A stretch of DNA of 64,000 nt from Armillaria gallica (Eukaryota > Basidiomycota > Agaricomycetes > Agaricales > Physalacriaceae). The stretch is taken from assembly GCA_037576215.1 (NCBI GenBank), contig JBANDB010000015.1, positions 1,116,001-1,180,000 of the forward strand, written 5' to 3'. The translations under genes and the position numbers were made by a program. Below the pieces are notes generated by a model. The model did not search any database. It was given only the letters and a program-made list of their open reading frames with translations, and was not told the DNA's origin. Positions 23,210 to 33,949 of the stretch are shown here, piece after piece; the stretch's first letter is position 1; every line of letters starts with the position of its first letter.

Positions 23210-24895
23210 TGTCATGCCCGCAGCGTGTCTAAGGGTGTAATTTTGCAAACTACCACACCTTACATTATAGCAATGTAGAAGCATGGCGAGCAGGCTGGCA
23301 GTGCAAGTGGCATGCGAAGAAGCAAGGTCACAGAGGAAGAAAGCTCTATGATAGAAAAAGAAGCAGCGGAATTAAACATAAGGACTTTGTTGTGCACTGT
23401 ACCTTATGGGCAGGCATGGCCATAAGGCCAAAGAGCGAGCTCACTTGCAAACCAATCCGTTCTGCAATAGAGACTTGAGCCTCAGTGGGATGCACTTGTA
23501 TGTGGGCCGAGACTAATTTAGATAACTATGCGTCTGTAATCTATGACGTGTAGTCCCTGGAGATCCGGAGAAACGATATCACACATGAGGGTAATCAAAA
23601 GAATCCCGGGCATGGCCTAGAAACAGACTTTGGCCGATGGAAATAGCAAGCGGGCTCGAAACCCGAAGCATTCCTTGGTTACCGAGTTTAGAATATGACA
23701 CTGTCACCATCAGAGCAGACCCGAAAGCCAAGTACAAAGTGTGATCGGTGATCGAGGATTAAGCAGCTATTGAGTACCAGTTTGTGAGTTACTCTGCTGC
23801 TAGGGCGAGCGACATGGACGTCGCTTAGCTCTTTGAGGATACTAAACAGAGGACTAAGCGGCACCCTGCCAAGGGTGTCGTGCCAGTTTGGACGAAGAAT
23901 TATTGGCCGACAAAGAATTAACTTACTAAAGACTCGTTTGTAATAGTCAGCCGCCCGTAGTATAAGTAGAGTAGATTTTCATGTATTAAAGCAAGCTACC
24001 TACCCCCCACGTATAGTAATACAGTCTCAGTTTGGATCTGGACTTGTTGTGATGCGTAAGAGTTAGTAACTTCGAGTCTCAGCTGTAATGCAAGTTTAGC
24101 AAGCTCACAGAGAAATAGAACGAGAGAAATCTTTTGATAAAAACTTCGGTTTACTTGAGATAACAAAGAGATACAGAAGCAGTGACACTGTGGCCAACTT
24201 GAGAGTTTACTGGATAACATCTGAGAGAGAGCTCTGTTCCTTTTCTGGTTCAGTGTGAAGAGAGAAATTGTGTGTGTTGGCCTCTGTGTAGGTCTTGAGT
24301 AGTTTGCAAGAGAATCAGCCAGATTGAGCTGTTTTAGCAGTTGCATGAAGTGTGACAGGTGTGCACAGTTGGACCTCGTGGCACCATTATTAGGGCAAGC
24401 GCACTGTGTGTGAGGACTTGCAGGGACGGTTTTTGATAGTATTTGTGACTTGATTGGGAGTGCCGAAGGCCTCTAATCGTGACGAGTTTGGGAGTCAGGT
24501 TTAGCAACTAAGAGGAAGGCGGTGTCGTGCGCAGATCAGATCTAGCAGCGAGTTGTACTTAGCGAGCTCACTGACCAAACTTGGTCAATTTGCGGATCTG
24601 TGTATCCATGTGTTCTGGCTATTGAAATATTCTTTGCCTTGAGGGTTGCATGGTTCGCTGTGCTCTCCTGTACAAAGCTTCGAGGAAAATAGAGAATTTG
24701 AGAACGGCTTGAGAATTATACGTTGCTATGTGCTTCGTTCTAGCAAGCTTGCTGAGATATATTGAGATACTGTCAGCGCGCAATAAGAATTAAATTCATT
24801 GCTCCCCTCCGCACTTAGAGAGAGATTGTGTGTGTGTGTTTAGTGAGATTGGGTATAGGTTTAGTGTGATTACGCTAGGCCGTGCTTAGTTTCAC
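23210..24895 (+). repeat. E2: second E-family LTR, inside LTR D; right end uncertain
   Basis: Starts TGTCATGCCCGCAGCGTGTC and matches E3 (14188) over the first ~200 bp. Its tail (GTGTGTGTGT...TTTAGTGTGATTAC near 24830-24880) resembles the end region of E1 (near 20905 and 21110). The 3' boundary and a target-site duplication could not be fixed; it may end anywhere from about 24890 to 24930. No coding motif is seen. Confidence 0.55.
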
Positions 24896-26198
24896 GGGTG
24901 CCCGTCACCAGCCTCGTCAACAGACTCAATTACAATACAAGCACATGCACTTGCAACAAAGAACTGAAGTTCTACAAAGAGTACACAGACTCTACAAAGA
25001 ACACACAAACACACAGGTCCTGGCTTCAAGTACAAGACTTGCAAAGAGTACACAGACTCTAGAGTACACTGACTTGTCAACTGTTCGAACTTAACATGTT
25101 CTAGGGCTTATTTCACTTCAACTAGGCAATGTCTTCGATCTGTGGTTGACTTAGCATGTCTAGATCACATTAGTTGGTGAGGGAGCATGAGGCCTTTGTA
25201 TGCAGAGCAGTTCAATTAACTAGCAAGGCGCAAATGCAGGGATGACTCTTCTTCCTACTTAGTTCTTCTAGATTACTTATAGCTGCCCTTTTGGGGTTGA
25301 CTTGGTAAACTTAATTCACTTCAGTCGAGGATATGCAATAAAACCAGTGATTGATTAGGTAGCTATAAGGCTACTAGCACAAACACAGGGGAATGCTTTC
25401 CTACCGTTATGTGTCTAGTCGCTCCTAATTTATACGATTTCTAGCCCAGGTATAGGAGCTTGTATCTAAAAGTATTATGGTACAAGCTTTGGGTATCAAT
25501 ACAAACAATGAGTAATTAATTTATAAGGATTGTGCCATTCCGAGGTTTCTATTCAGTTGGACAGAATGGCTAGCAGTCATTCTATTGCCAAGGAGTGCCC
25601 TAATGGTCTGCAGGAACTCCTCACTCTTCCTTCATGCCTTGCCGCATGGATTCCTATTCAATACTATGGCTTGCACAGTATTTTGAGGATGTAACCACCA
25701 ATCGTGATTGATCATCAGACCAAGATTGTATTGCTTTGATCAGTGTGCGATCTTAGTTATCTATCTCAGCGCCAAGCATTGGTTATTCAGTTATTCCAGG
25801 TTTAGTTGTGTTCTAGACTAAGTTCATTTCACTGTGTGAATTGTTGTGGACTTAGCAATTCTTTTCTAAGTTCATTCAAGTTATCAAGATGACAAGTAAT
25901 CTAGTCCTTCTGTGTTCTGCTTTGTGTTTTGTAACTCACCTCAATGTGTCCCTTGGTGCCAACTGTAAATAGTCTTGTTTTAGGCAGGGAATAGCATTCA
26001 GTATTGAAGGCTTATAGAGTTGACTCGTCTAGATGTTGCTTCTAAGTCCATTCTGATACTGCATTGCTCACTATCTTATGTAGTATATTAGCTATCAGTG
26101 TAAACCCTTCACTATAGCTCTCTGTACCACTGGTAGACTGGACTATTTGATAGAAAATCGCAAAATCTACAGGTAGCCTGATACCAAGTGTATCACCA

Positions 26199-26481
26199 GT
26201 CTGTTACCTCTCATAGCTGGTCTGGTGGCAGGTCCTCTCCATTGGGATCTACTTGGGTGTCAGCTTGCACATATTCATATTTGCATGTCTCATGTGCCTC
26301 TTCCCAGGTATCATTCTTGTAGTACCTGCTCAGGCAATCCACTACCTTATTGTTCTCCCCTTTGATATACATGATATCAAAGTTGAACCAGGACATATAG
26401 TCCATCCATCTCATCTGATGCCCAGTGAGATGTGCTTGTGTCTTAAAGAATTCAAGCACTTGGTGGTCTGCAATGACATGG
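26199..26481 (-). pseudogene. Element A RNase H, C-terminal part
   Basis: Encodes the end of a Ty3 RNase H: VIADHQVLEFFKTQ (the conserved TDH..L..F block with Ala for Thr), then RWMDYMSWFNFDIMYIKGENNKVVDCLSR, the usual connection to integrase. It joins in frame to the portion ending at 37492 when element B plus one ATGG duplication is removed, giving an uninterrupted MGYRIH-VIADHQ junction. Confidence 0.9.
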
Positions 26482-26604
26482 TGTAAGGCTGGGAAACTAG
26501 GTGTAAACCAAAAATATGTCTCCTGGCGAATTCTTTTGAATGCAAGAAGGGCTTCAACGATTCTGACAGATGTGCACTGATGAAGTTGGAAGGAATGAAA
26601 TGGT
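26482..26604 (-). repeat. Partial extra LTR end beyond the 3' LTR of element B
   Basis: 123 bp equal to the U5-terminal end of B's LTR (TGTAAGGCTGGGAAACTAGG... read on plus), in the same orientation. It is separated from the 3' LTR (26634) by a ~29 bp copy of the primer-binding region (CCCCCCTCGCAGTGGGCTCC). The join falls at a short identity (GAAATGGT) shared by the LTR and the DNA next to the primer site (36810-36817). Confidence 0.85.
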
Positions 26605-26633
26605 AAAATATCCCCCCTCGCAGTGGGCTCCAC

Positions 26634-27276
26634 TTGTAAGGCTGGGAAACTAGGTGTAAACCAAAGATATGTCTCCTGGCGAATTCTTTTGAATGCAAGA
26701 AGGGCTTCAACGATTCTGACAGATGTGTACTGATGAAGTTGGAAGGAATGAAATGGTAATTGTGATTTAAAGATTAGAAATATTGATTGGCAATGGTATC
26801 CAGATACTGAATTGTATATAAGTCTCCTGGTGATAGAGCCCTAGGTGGTGCTAGGCAGCAGCTATGCTTGGAGGGTAAATGCAAATGTATTGGTAGATCT
26901 TACTGAAAATGAGGGAAAAAGTCCTCCCTTGTGTCTAATTTACAGCTACTTATATACTACTAGAGAACAATGAGTTTCCATACTTGGGGAACAATAGGTA
27001 GGACAATGGGAGTACAGAACAATGAGATCAGATGATAAAACAATGGAATCTCAGAACAATAGAACAATAGGAGAGAACAATGATCAATGTTTGATGATCA
27101 AAAGATCATGATGGGACAATTTAGCTACATGAATCTGGGTTCCTATTGTGATCTGATGCTAAGATCTTAGATAGGAGTATGAAGAGGATGTTCTCTTCTT
27201 CCTGTGTGCTGTTTTGGAGCAAGGCAAATGTGAGATAGAGCTCACATTGGTGCACAGCCTGCACTGGATGTGCACA
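26634..27276 (-). repeat. Element B 3' LTR
   Basis: 643 bp; on minus it starts TGTGCACATCCAGTGCAGGC and ends CCCAGCCTTACA. The TATA region (AGTAGTATATAAGTAGCTG on minus) is near 26955. It carries several TATTGTTCT-type direct repeats. Confidence 0.92.
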
Positions 27277-27497
27277 ACTGGGAGAAACATGATTTATGAA
27301 TGTCCCCATTCATGCAGAAGAAGAGTTGCCGTCTGAGGATGATGATGATTCTGTGCTGGTGTTCTCTCCCATCCATTATAGCAGTTCAGATTCAGAGTAG
27401 AGATAGGTATTTAATATTTAAAATGTTTCCTAGCTAGCCTGGTGCTTCTCCAAATGCGATCATGTCCATCTCTTCCTTTGTCTCCTTTCTATTAATA
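27277..27497. other. Element B interior between the last ORF and the 3' LTR
   Basis: No gene. No strong purine tract immediately precedes the 3' LTR on the minus strand (CATGTTTCTCCCAGT), which is unusual for a Ty3-like element. Confidence 0.4.
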
Positions 27498-28482
27498 TTA
27501 AAATACGTGAGCTGCCTCTGGCTGTGTTGGCATTGCCATGAGCTCCATTGGCTCGCCACCAGCTGCTGTCCCATGATGTGAAGGGGGTGATTCGCCTTGG
27601 CTTATTGAGAGGCACTGGAGGATGGCTGCCTCTGCATGTGAACGACTCAAAGAGGTGAAGTAGAGGATGTAAACTCCGAGTAGGTGGAGCCCTAAGAAAG
27701 TGGCCACCATAATTGCAGGGCCTGCCCAGTATGCTTTTGGGACTTCAATGTTTAGAGCAGTGAACATTTCTCACAGTGATGAATATTTTAGATACGTTAA
27801 TTTTCTTTTCTTTTTAAATCGACCCATCCAGAATAGCTCCCGGGCTATCCACTCTGTCGGGTTCGCTAGGAGTATCCTCGGGACCAACGTGGCTGCTGGT
27901 GAAATATCCTTGGTCTGGAGCCATTGCTGCCATATGGAGTGGCAGCCAAGGGAGTGCCCTGGAATGTATGGAATAAATAGTGTTGCGACAGGTTGCCAAG
28001 TATGCTGTCGTGGAATTAAATATTGGTGTCCTGGGTGACACATTCATAATTTCTGCAGTGTTCAACTGAATAATTTATGGCAGGGTGAATGTTCATGGCT
28101 AGTCTAGGCTGTCATTCAGACTGTCAGGAACCAAGCCTCCGTTCTCTTGGCTGTATTCCTGTGCGTCAGCTATTGCTGTTGCTGTGCTATTATTTTCTGG
28201 GCTGATCCTCTCTACCGCCACTTTAACAGTCTGGGTGGCTTTGTGAAGACCGTATTTACCCCAGGGTTAAGTGATGGACGACAGCCATATCACTAGGAAA
28301 TTTAGCGATATTGGGCCAGGTCACATTGAATGAAGAAGCTTTCTCAAGGAAACATATCTGAATATGTATTGGTAACCAAGAAGAGAATCCAATCATATGT
28401 TCAGAGTTGGTGAAATTTTGAACTGGAACGAAAAAATCAAAACGACGATAGCAAAAGAAGATGATAAGCAAATGGGTTTCAT
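27498..28482 (-). pseudogene. Element B envelope-like ORF 2 (signal peptide, glycosylation motifs, TM), broken
   Basis: From the ATG at 28482 the frame begins with a strong signal-peptide-like stretch (MKPICLSSSFAIVVLIFSF). A length change in a T-run near 28430 moves the likely continuation to another frame, which has N-glycosylation motifs (NFTN, NVTW). Later pieces include NNST (near 28180). A third stretch at 27771-28043 contains Cys and Trp and is followed, after an in-frame TGA, by a transmembrane helix (GPAIMVATFLGLHLLGVYIL, ~27700) and a short tail ending at 27498. Signal peptide, glycosylated ectodomain, single TM and tail form the architecture of a type I membrane glycoprotein. I see no similarity to a named envelope family. 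Two or more frame breaks make this copy non-functional unless spliced. Confidence 0.5.
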
Positions 28483-28549
28483 ATAATCGACAGAGTGGGG
28501 ATAGAATTGTAATGAACTGGAAGTGTTGGTATAATATAGAATTAGTATC

Positions 28550-29616
28550 CTAGATATCTGTTGGAGGTCTAGGTGGCAGATAAGTTGGTGGTGGTGGAAT
28601 GTTCAGATCACATAGGCAAGGAGGGAGAACTAAGGCTGCTTCTGGTTGTGGAAGAGTTGGAGAGTCTGGCCTTGGGACAAGGTCCCTCGATGACCCTTGA
28701 ATAAAGTCAGAATGAATGGACGCTTGAAACTCTGTCAAGGAGGAGCATTGATAAATCGACTGTGGGGTGGTTGGTTTGGCAGTGTCGATAATGTTATCTG
28801 GTATGGTGAAGGAATAGATAGATAATGCTGATGAATGGATGGATATTTTGTCTCCTCTTTTAACTGGGAGTGGATGTGGATCGATGAGGACAATCTGACG
28901 AAGTGGGATGTCGTGAGCATGGAAAGACCGTTGGTGCTGGCAGCAGGGTTTGGTGAAATAAAAAATGGCCAGTCCAATGATCATGGATGCTGGTATGGCA
29001 AGGAGAGCAAGATAGGCAAAGGTGCTGTCTGGCATGAAGACGGTCAGAGTGGTTGTAAGGAAGTTTTTAGGCTTCTATCAGTGACCTGGCCACTGGCTAT
29101 CAAGTACAGCCTTTAGATCACCAATGATTTGGCAGTCGGGCTGGTTTCTGGTTCCTGGCATCAAACTTAAAGAGAATTAGACTATTGATGATGATGTATG
29201 GTTTTAGTCATTTATGATGATGAAAGGGTCTGTCCACATGACAAGTAATAGGAACATCTGGGAATTGCATTCATAGTTGTGGCAAACGGACTTGGGAACC
29301 TATATTGCCATAGGCAGTTGTACATTGTTATATAAGAAATTTATAAAAGTGCAAATGAGCTTGAGAATGCGACAATCTGAAAAACATCCTTGAATTGCTC
29401 AGATACTTGTTGGCAAAGGGACTTGAGAATTCCAGACAGCACAGACACTCATGGATTGCGATTGGGTTCTGAGAGCTTCATATAACATATTTGATTCTTG
29501 CATAATGCTACACCTGCCAAATCTATCTCCACGGTGCTTCCAAAACATACACTAGAACTGGTTCTTCGCATTCACGTATCATGACGGGTTCTCCCAGCTG
29601 GACTACCACCATTCAT
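28550..29616 (-). pseudogene. Element B envelope-like ORF 1 (ectodomain remnant, TM, Pro-rich tail)
   Basis: Frame pieces start at the ATG at 29616, which is followed by in-frame TGA codons. They include Cys-containing segments (GVALCKNQICYMKL near 29500, YNCLWQYRF near 29330, CSYYLSCGQT near 29245). The last piece (ATG 29035 to stop 28550, 161 codons, intact) starts with a transmembrane helix (YLALLAIPASMIIGLAIFYF), has a Cys pair just inside (PCCQ), and ends in a Pro-rich cytoplasmic-type tail with PPPP. This resembles the TM-plus-tail end of an envelope-like protein. The upstream frames are too decayed to join with confidence, and introns are possible. Confidence 0.5.
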
Positions 29617-30230
29617 AGCTGCTACGGCACCTTTATGCAGTTATGAAGTTAAGTGAAGGAGTCCGAAAGGACGCTCCTCAGAGGGTGGCGTGAGGGTCCT
29701 GCAGTCGAGACTGAGGGTGCTTAGAGCAAATCTTCGGTCTTTAATATTGCACAAAGAGTCTTGGCTTTGCATGTGTATACAATTCTGTGGTAGTTCAATA
29801 TGAGACGCATTCCAATGGCACAAATCTCTCTGACTGTGCATCAGCAAGAACTCATGATATCCTTCTCATGGTGATGGATCATGTGAGGTGTGAACCAATG
29901 GCAAAAGTCTCTGAGACTGCGGGCGCAGTCACTATATTGTAGAAGGCAGCCGTGAATCGGACGCATGAGAAGTTCCGTTGATTTGAGAAGTTGGATAAAT
30001 ATATCACGATAAGCTATGATCGCTGATAAGACTTTGATTGTGGTTTGATACAAGAGGCTGATTATTTAGCATATGTCTGAGATGCCTTGGGGAGAACAAA
30101 AAAAAATTCTGACTCCTGTCAGAAAAGATTGGGTGTTTGTAAAGGCAAAGTATTTTTATTTTTGGATATTTTAATCTCAGTATATAGACAAGTATAAATG
30201 TGGGACAGAATGATATAGGAATTGACGAGT
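29617..30230. other. Region between element B pol and envelope-like ORFs
   Basis: About 600 bp after the pol stop. Short minus frames (for example 29641-29847, with a basic, Cys-containing N-terminus) may be degraded 5' parts of the envelope-like gene. Nothing firm can be said. Confidence 0.3.
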
Positions 30231-33200
30231 TTAAACATCTTCATCAAATGTGTCTGATGATTGCTCCATAGCATGAATTTGTGTAGGATCTCTATCCAGG
30301 AATTGAGCCAGATCTGGTATATCAATAGATGCTCAAGAATGATATGGGATACAACAGAATGCAGCTACTGGTTTTGCAAGTAGGGTGCCATCTAGTTCTG
30401 CCAAAATGTATGCACCACCTTGGTTGCAAGAGATGACTACTAGGGGTCCAAGATAGCGAGGTTTGAACTTGCGACTGAGTTCATACTGAACTCTTGTATT
30501 CCTAATGAGAACTAAAGCACCTTGTTTGAATTTCCAATCTATGATGCAGTTGGCATGATCCTTTTCCCATCGCCTTACTGCTTTGACTCATGATTCATAG
30601 ACTTTAGACTGGATGGCTTCTAAATCAGCCTCCCGTTTCTGCAGTACAATTGCATGACGAGCGATCAGCTCTGTAGTTGTCAGAGTTGACGTAGGTGGTG
30701 AAATGAGAAAGGATGCTTCTGCAATGTCAAGTGGAAGGATAGGTGGTACACCTGTTGCTACTTCATATGGACTCTGTCCTAGAGTTTTGAGTGGAGTGAC
30801 ACGTTCTGCCCATATCACAGAATATACAACATAAGACCATCTCTTTTCTACTCCATCAGCTGCTTTGAAAAGTGCTTCTCTAAAGTCATAGTGATGTCTT
30901 TCAATAACACCTTGGGCTTGGGAGTTGTAAGGGGAGATAGTTATGTGATGTATGTCATATTGCTTTTTGAGTATGTCTAGAGCAGCAAGAAATGCTGGAC
31001 CATTGTCAGTCACAATTTCTCGAAGTGAACCCCATCGGCATATGAGGTCTTCATATATAAAACGTGCTAGGGCTGCTGCATTTTCTTTGTGAAGCATGCG
31101 AAACTCTGGGTATGCACTCATAGAGCAGCGGGCATGAACAATGTACTTGAACCCATTTGAGCGTGGAAGATGAAAGATATCAATATAAGCCTTAGAAAAT
31201 AGTGGTGCAGGATAAGAGACAACTGGAGGAATATGCCATTTTTCGGTTTGACGTATTTGACACAAGTGGCATGTTTTCACAAACCATTTGATGTCTGATA
31301 GCATCTGTGGCCACCAATAGTGCTTGAGAATATGCTGTCAAACAGAATAGACACCTTTATGTCCTAGTTCATCATAAGCAATTTGCATGATATTATATCA
31401 TCTGTCTGGTGGTATAACTAGTTTGTGCTCTCCTGTAGGATCTTGTTTCCAAAGTTCCCCATCTCTAAGGAAGAATTCTGATGCATAATTTCCAAATGTT
31501 CACAGTTGATCATCAAAAAGATTGGGAGGTTGGGTAAAATCAGAGAGAAAATGCCTGACATGGTCTAGTCTTTCATCTGCTACAGTTGCTTTCTTATTAC
31601 ATGGAATAGTAATTGGGGTATCTGATAGAATGGGGTTCTGAACAAGTGGGTGACTGGTTGCTTTGGCAAATATTTGCATTGGGCTTAGAATTTTGCGTCC
31701 TGAAGCACGAACATCAGGATGAGGATTTATAGTATGAAGAAAGCCATAGTATTTGTCAACCCAATCAAGATCATCTCCTTCAGGTGGAGGATCTCCTGGT
31801 TGGGGATGCCTTCTTGATAGGCCATCTGGTCCATGAGTTTTGCCTGGTACATGTACAAGCTTGAAATGAAATAGGAGGATTCCAGCTACCCAATGGTTGA
31901 TAACTGCACTGGGATTCATATCTGGGTTATTGATCATTCCCTTGATTGCTGTTGCATCAACCTCTACAATCAGGTTCTTCACTGATATAATCCAGAGTGC
32001 AGCTTCTTTCAGAGCTCGGTAAAGACCATATAGTTCAAGCTTGGGTTGGCTGTAGTTAGATTCTGTTTTGTTGAGAGAAATGGAACCAAAACGGGAGGGA
32101 TATCGTCACTTGGGGTTATTAGGGTCTTATTGGAATAGGGCATAGCCAACAGCTTCTGCACTGATATCCACAGCTAGAATTACAGGTGCCTCTGATTTGT
32201 AGTTAATAGGGCAAAGAGCAGGTGAATTTATGATTGCATCTTTCAAGGCATTTTGTGCAGCTTCTTGATCTGGCCCCCAGTAGAAATCTACACCTTTGCG
32301 TGTGAGGTTGACTAGAGGTCTGGCAATAAGGCTGTAATTGTGAATGTATATACGAAGTATTCCAGAAGTTCCTAAAAATGAACGAATATCTGTAAGGTCA
32401 TGGCATGGACCTCAGTTTTTGATCTTGTCAACTTTTCCATCTTCTTGAACTCACCCCTCATAGATACACTTGTGTCCTACTATGACTGCCTCAGGTACAC
32501 ACAAATATGCTTTCTTTCCTGACCATGTGCAACCCACATATTTGATATGTTCCACTATTTGATTTAGATTTTGGAAGTGCTCCCATATGAATTGCCTAAT
32601 ACCAGAATTTTCAGGAATAGTTGTGTATTCTCCATGCTCATTCTGATATTGTGATTCTGGGCCTTTGATTCCTGCATCATCTACAAATGGGATTGTGATA
32701 TCGGGAATTTCTTCCTGAAGGGTATATGTGATATCGCCTTGGAGGATTTGCATAGAATTTGTCCATCCCATAGGAAGCATAGTTAAACAGAAAGTTCCTA
32801 GAGGTGTTTGGAAAGTAGTGAAATCTCGGCTTTGTGTAGCTAGTAGCCTTTGATCAAATGCAACAAATAAATCAAAGACACCATAGCATGCACGTCCACC
32901 AAAGGTCTCTGCAAGTTGTTCAATGAAGGGAGGAACACCTGAGTTGCGAATGGTTGGAGATCATGTACAATACGAAGGGAATGTCCATCCTTCTTGAAGA
33001 CTGTAAACCATTTGGAACAATATGATGAACTGGATGGCTCATATATGCCTGTCGCAATCTTATCTTTGACTATGTCAATCACTTCATGATAGAGTCCAGG
33101 GGGAATTGGTATGTTTTTGTGAACCCATGGTACATGTTCAATGACTGGTATAACAACTGGTGGAAAGAAATCTTCACGGAATTTCCCCTTCTGAGATTCA

Positions 33201-33949
33201 TCCCATGCAAAACCCTCATTTTGAGTCATCATAAAGTGATGCATCAACTTCCTCTCTTCTGGCCATAGAAAGTCACCAGGATGGTTGTTCTCAATGATAT
33301 CATAGCCTTCCTGAGTATATCTTCCAGTGGGAGTGAAATCAGGGGGATTGGTGGATAAAATTAGGAGTTTAACAAGAGGATCTCCAGTTATGTCATGGAT
33401 AATTTGGAATTCTTCTGGTAAGGTGGTTGGCACTGGCTTGGTCCTATTGGCAACTTTCTTGTACTTCTTCTTGCTTGGTTTTGGACAAGAGACTGTCAAA
33501 ATACCAGTTGGAGTATAGTTTTCTTGGTTTTCCCATAAATTTGTGGTGTCAAATAGTTCAAGATAAAGGAGTTCATGTGGGGAATCAACATGCTGAATGA
33601 CTGAAAAGGTATTGACAGGTGAATGATTTGGTGGATTATTTCCAGTATGATCCAATTTCTCAGATTTTAATGTTACAAGTGGTTCATCAGGTAGAGAACA
33701 TGCAAATTTGCATGCACACCTCATATATGGAAGAGATTGATCAATATTTTGGGTATGTTTGAGTTGTGATTCAGATATGGCTTTAATACAAATAGCATAA
33801 CCAGGTACAGAGATAAGATCTACATCAGGTGTAAAACTATCTGTAAATTGGGCAATAGAATAAGTCTGCTGAGAAAAGTCTGTTGGTAGTTTTTCAATTG
33901 TAATAGATAGACCGAGTTCCCCTTTATCAGAAAAGAGGTTCTCAGTCAT
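30231..33949 (-). pseudogene. Element B pol: RT-RNase H-integrase, with deletion and stops
   Basis: The ATG at 33949 overlaps the gag-protease stop (TAATG). N-terminal linker ~33000-33949; the RT begins near 33130 (CSKWFTVFKKDG.SLRIVHDLQP). At about 32972 a small deletion shifts the frame: the last residues before it are HDLQP, and the new frame resumes at TIRNSGVPPF. The RT active site is FVDD (PFVDDAGIKGP, near 32690), not YxDD. RNase H: LAVDISAEAVGYALF ... LIVEVDATAIKGM (32190-31900). Integrase: CHLCQIRQ zinc part (~31265), then D (YIDIFHLP), D (IVTDNGPAFL) and E (GVIERHH, ~30900). In-frame stops include TGA at about 32451, 32415, 32109, 31500, 31396, 31336, 30588 and 30330, and one TAA near 32133. 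It ends with TAA at 30231. Confidence 0.88.

Larger units (their letters stand above)
22419..26195 (-). mobile_element. D: composite solo LTR inserted in element A between RNase H and integrase
   Basis: Read on minus it starts TGATACACTTGG, shares AGATTTTGCGATTTT near its start with LTR 1 and LTR 2, and ends ACTAAGCACATCA as they do. It is therefore a related but diverged family in the opposite orientation. The flanks carry a 4-bp duplication CCAG (22415-22418 and 26196-26199). Removing 3,777 bp plus 4 restores A's frame across the junction. The LTR is itself interrupted by solo LTR G (22815-23202) and an E-family LTR from 23210. A (CA)n run of about 22 nt lies at 22487-22509. Confidence 0.8.
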
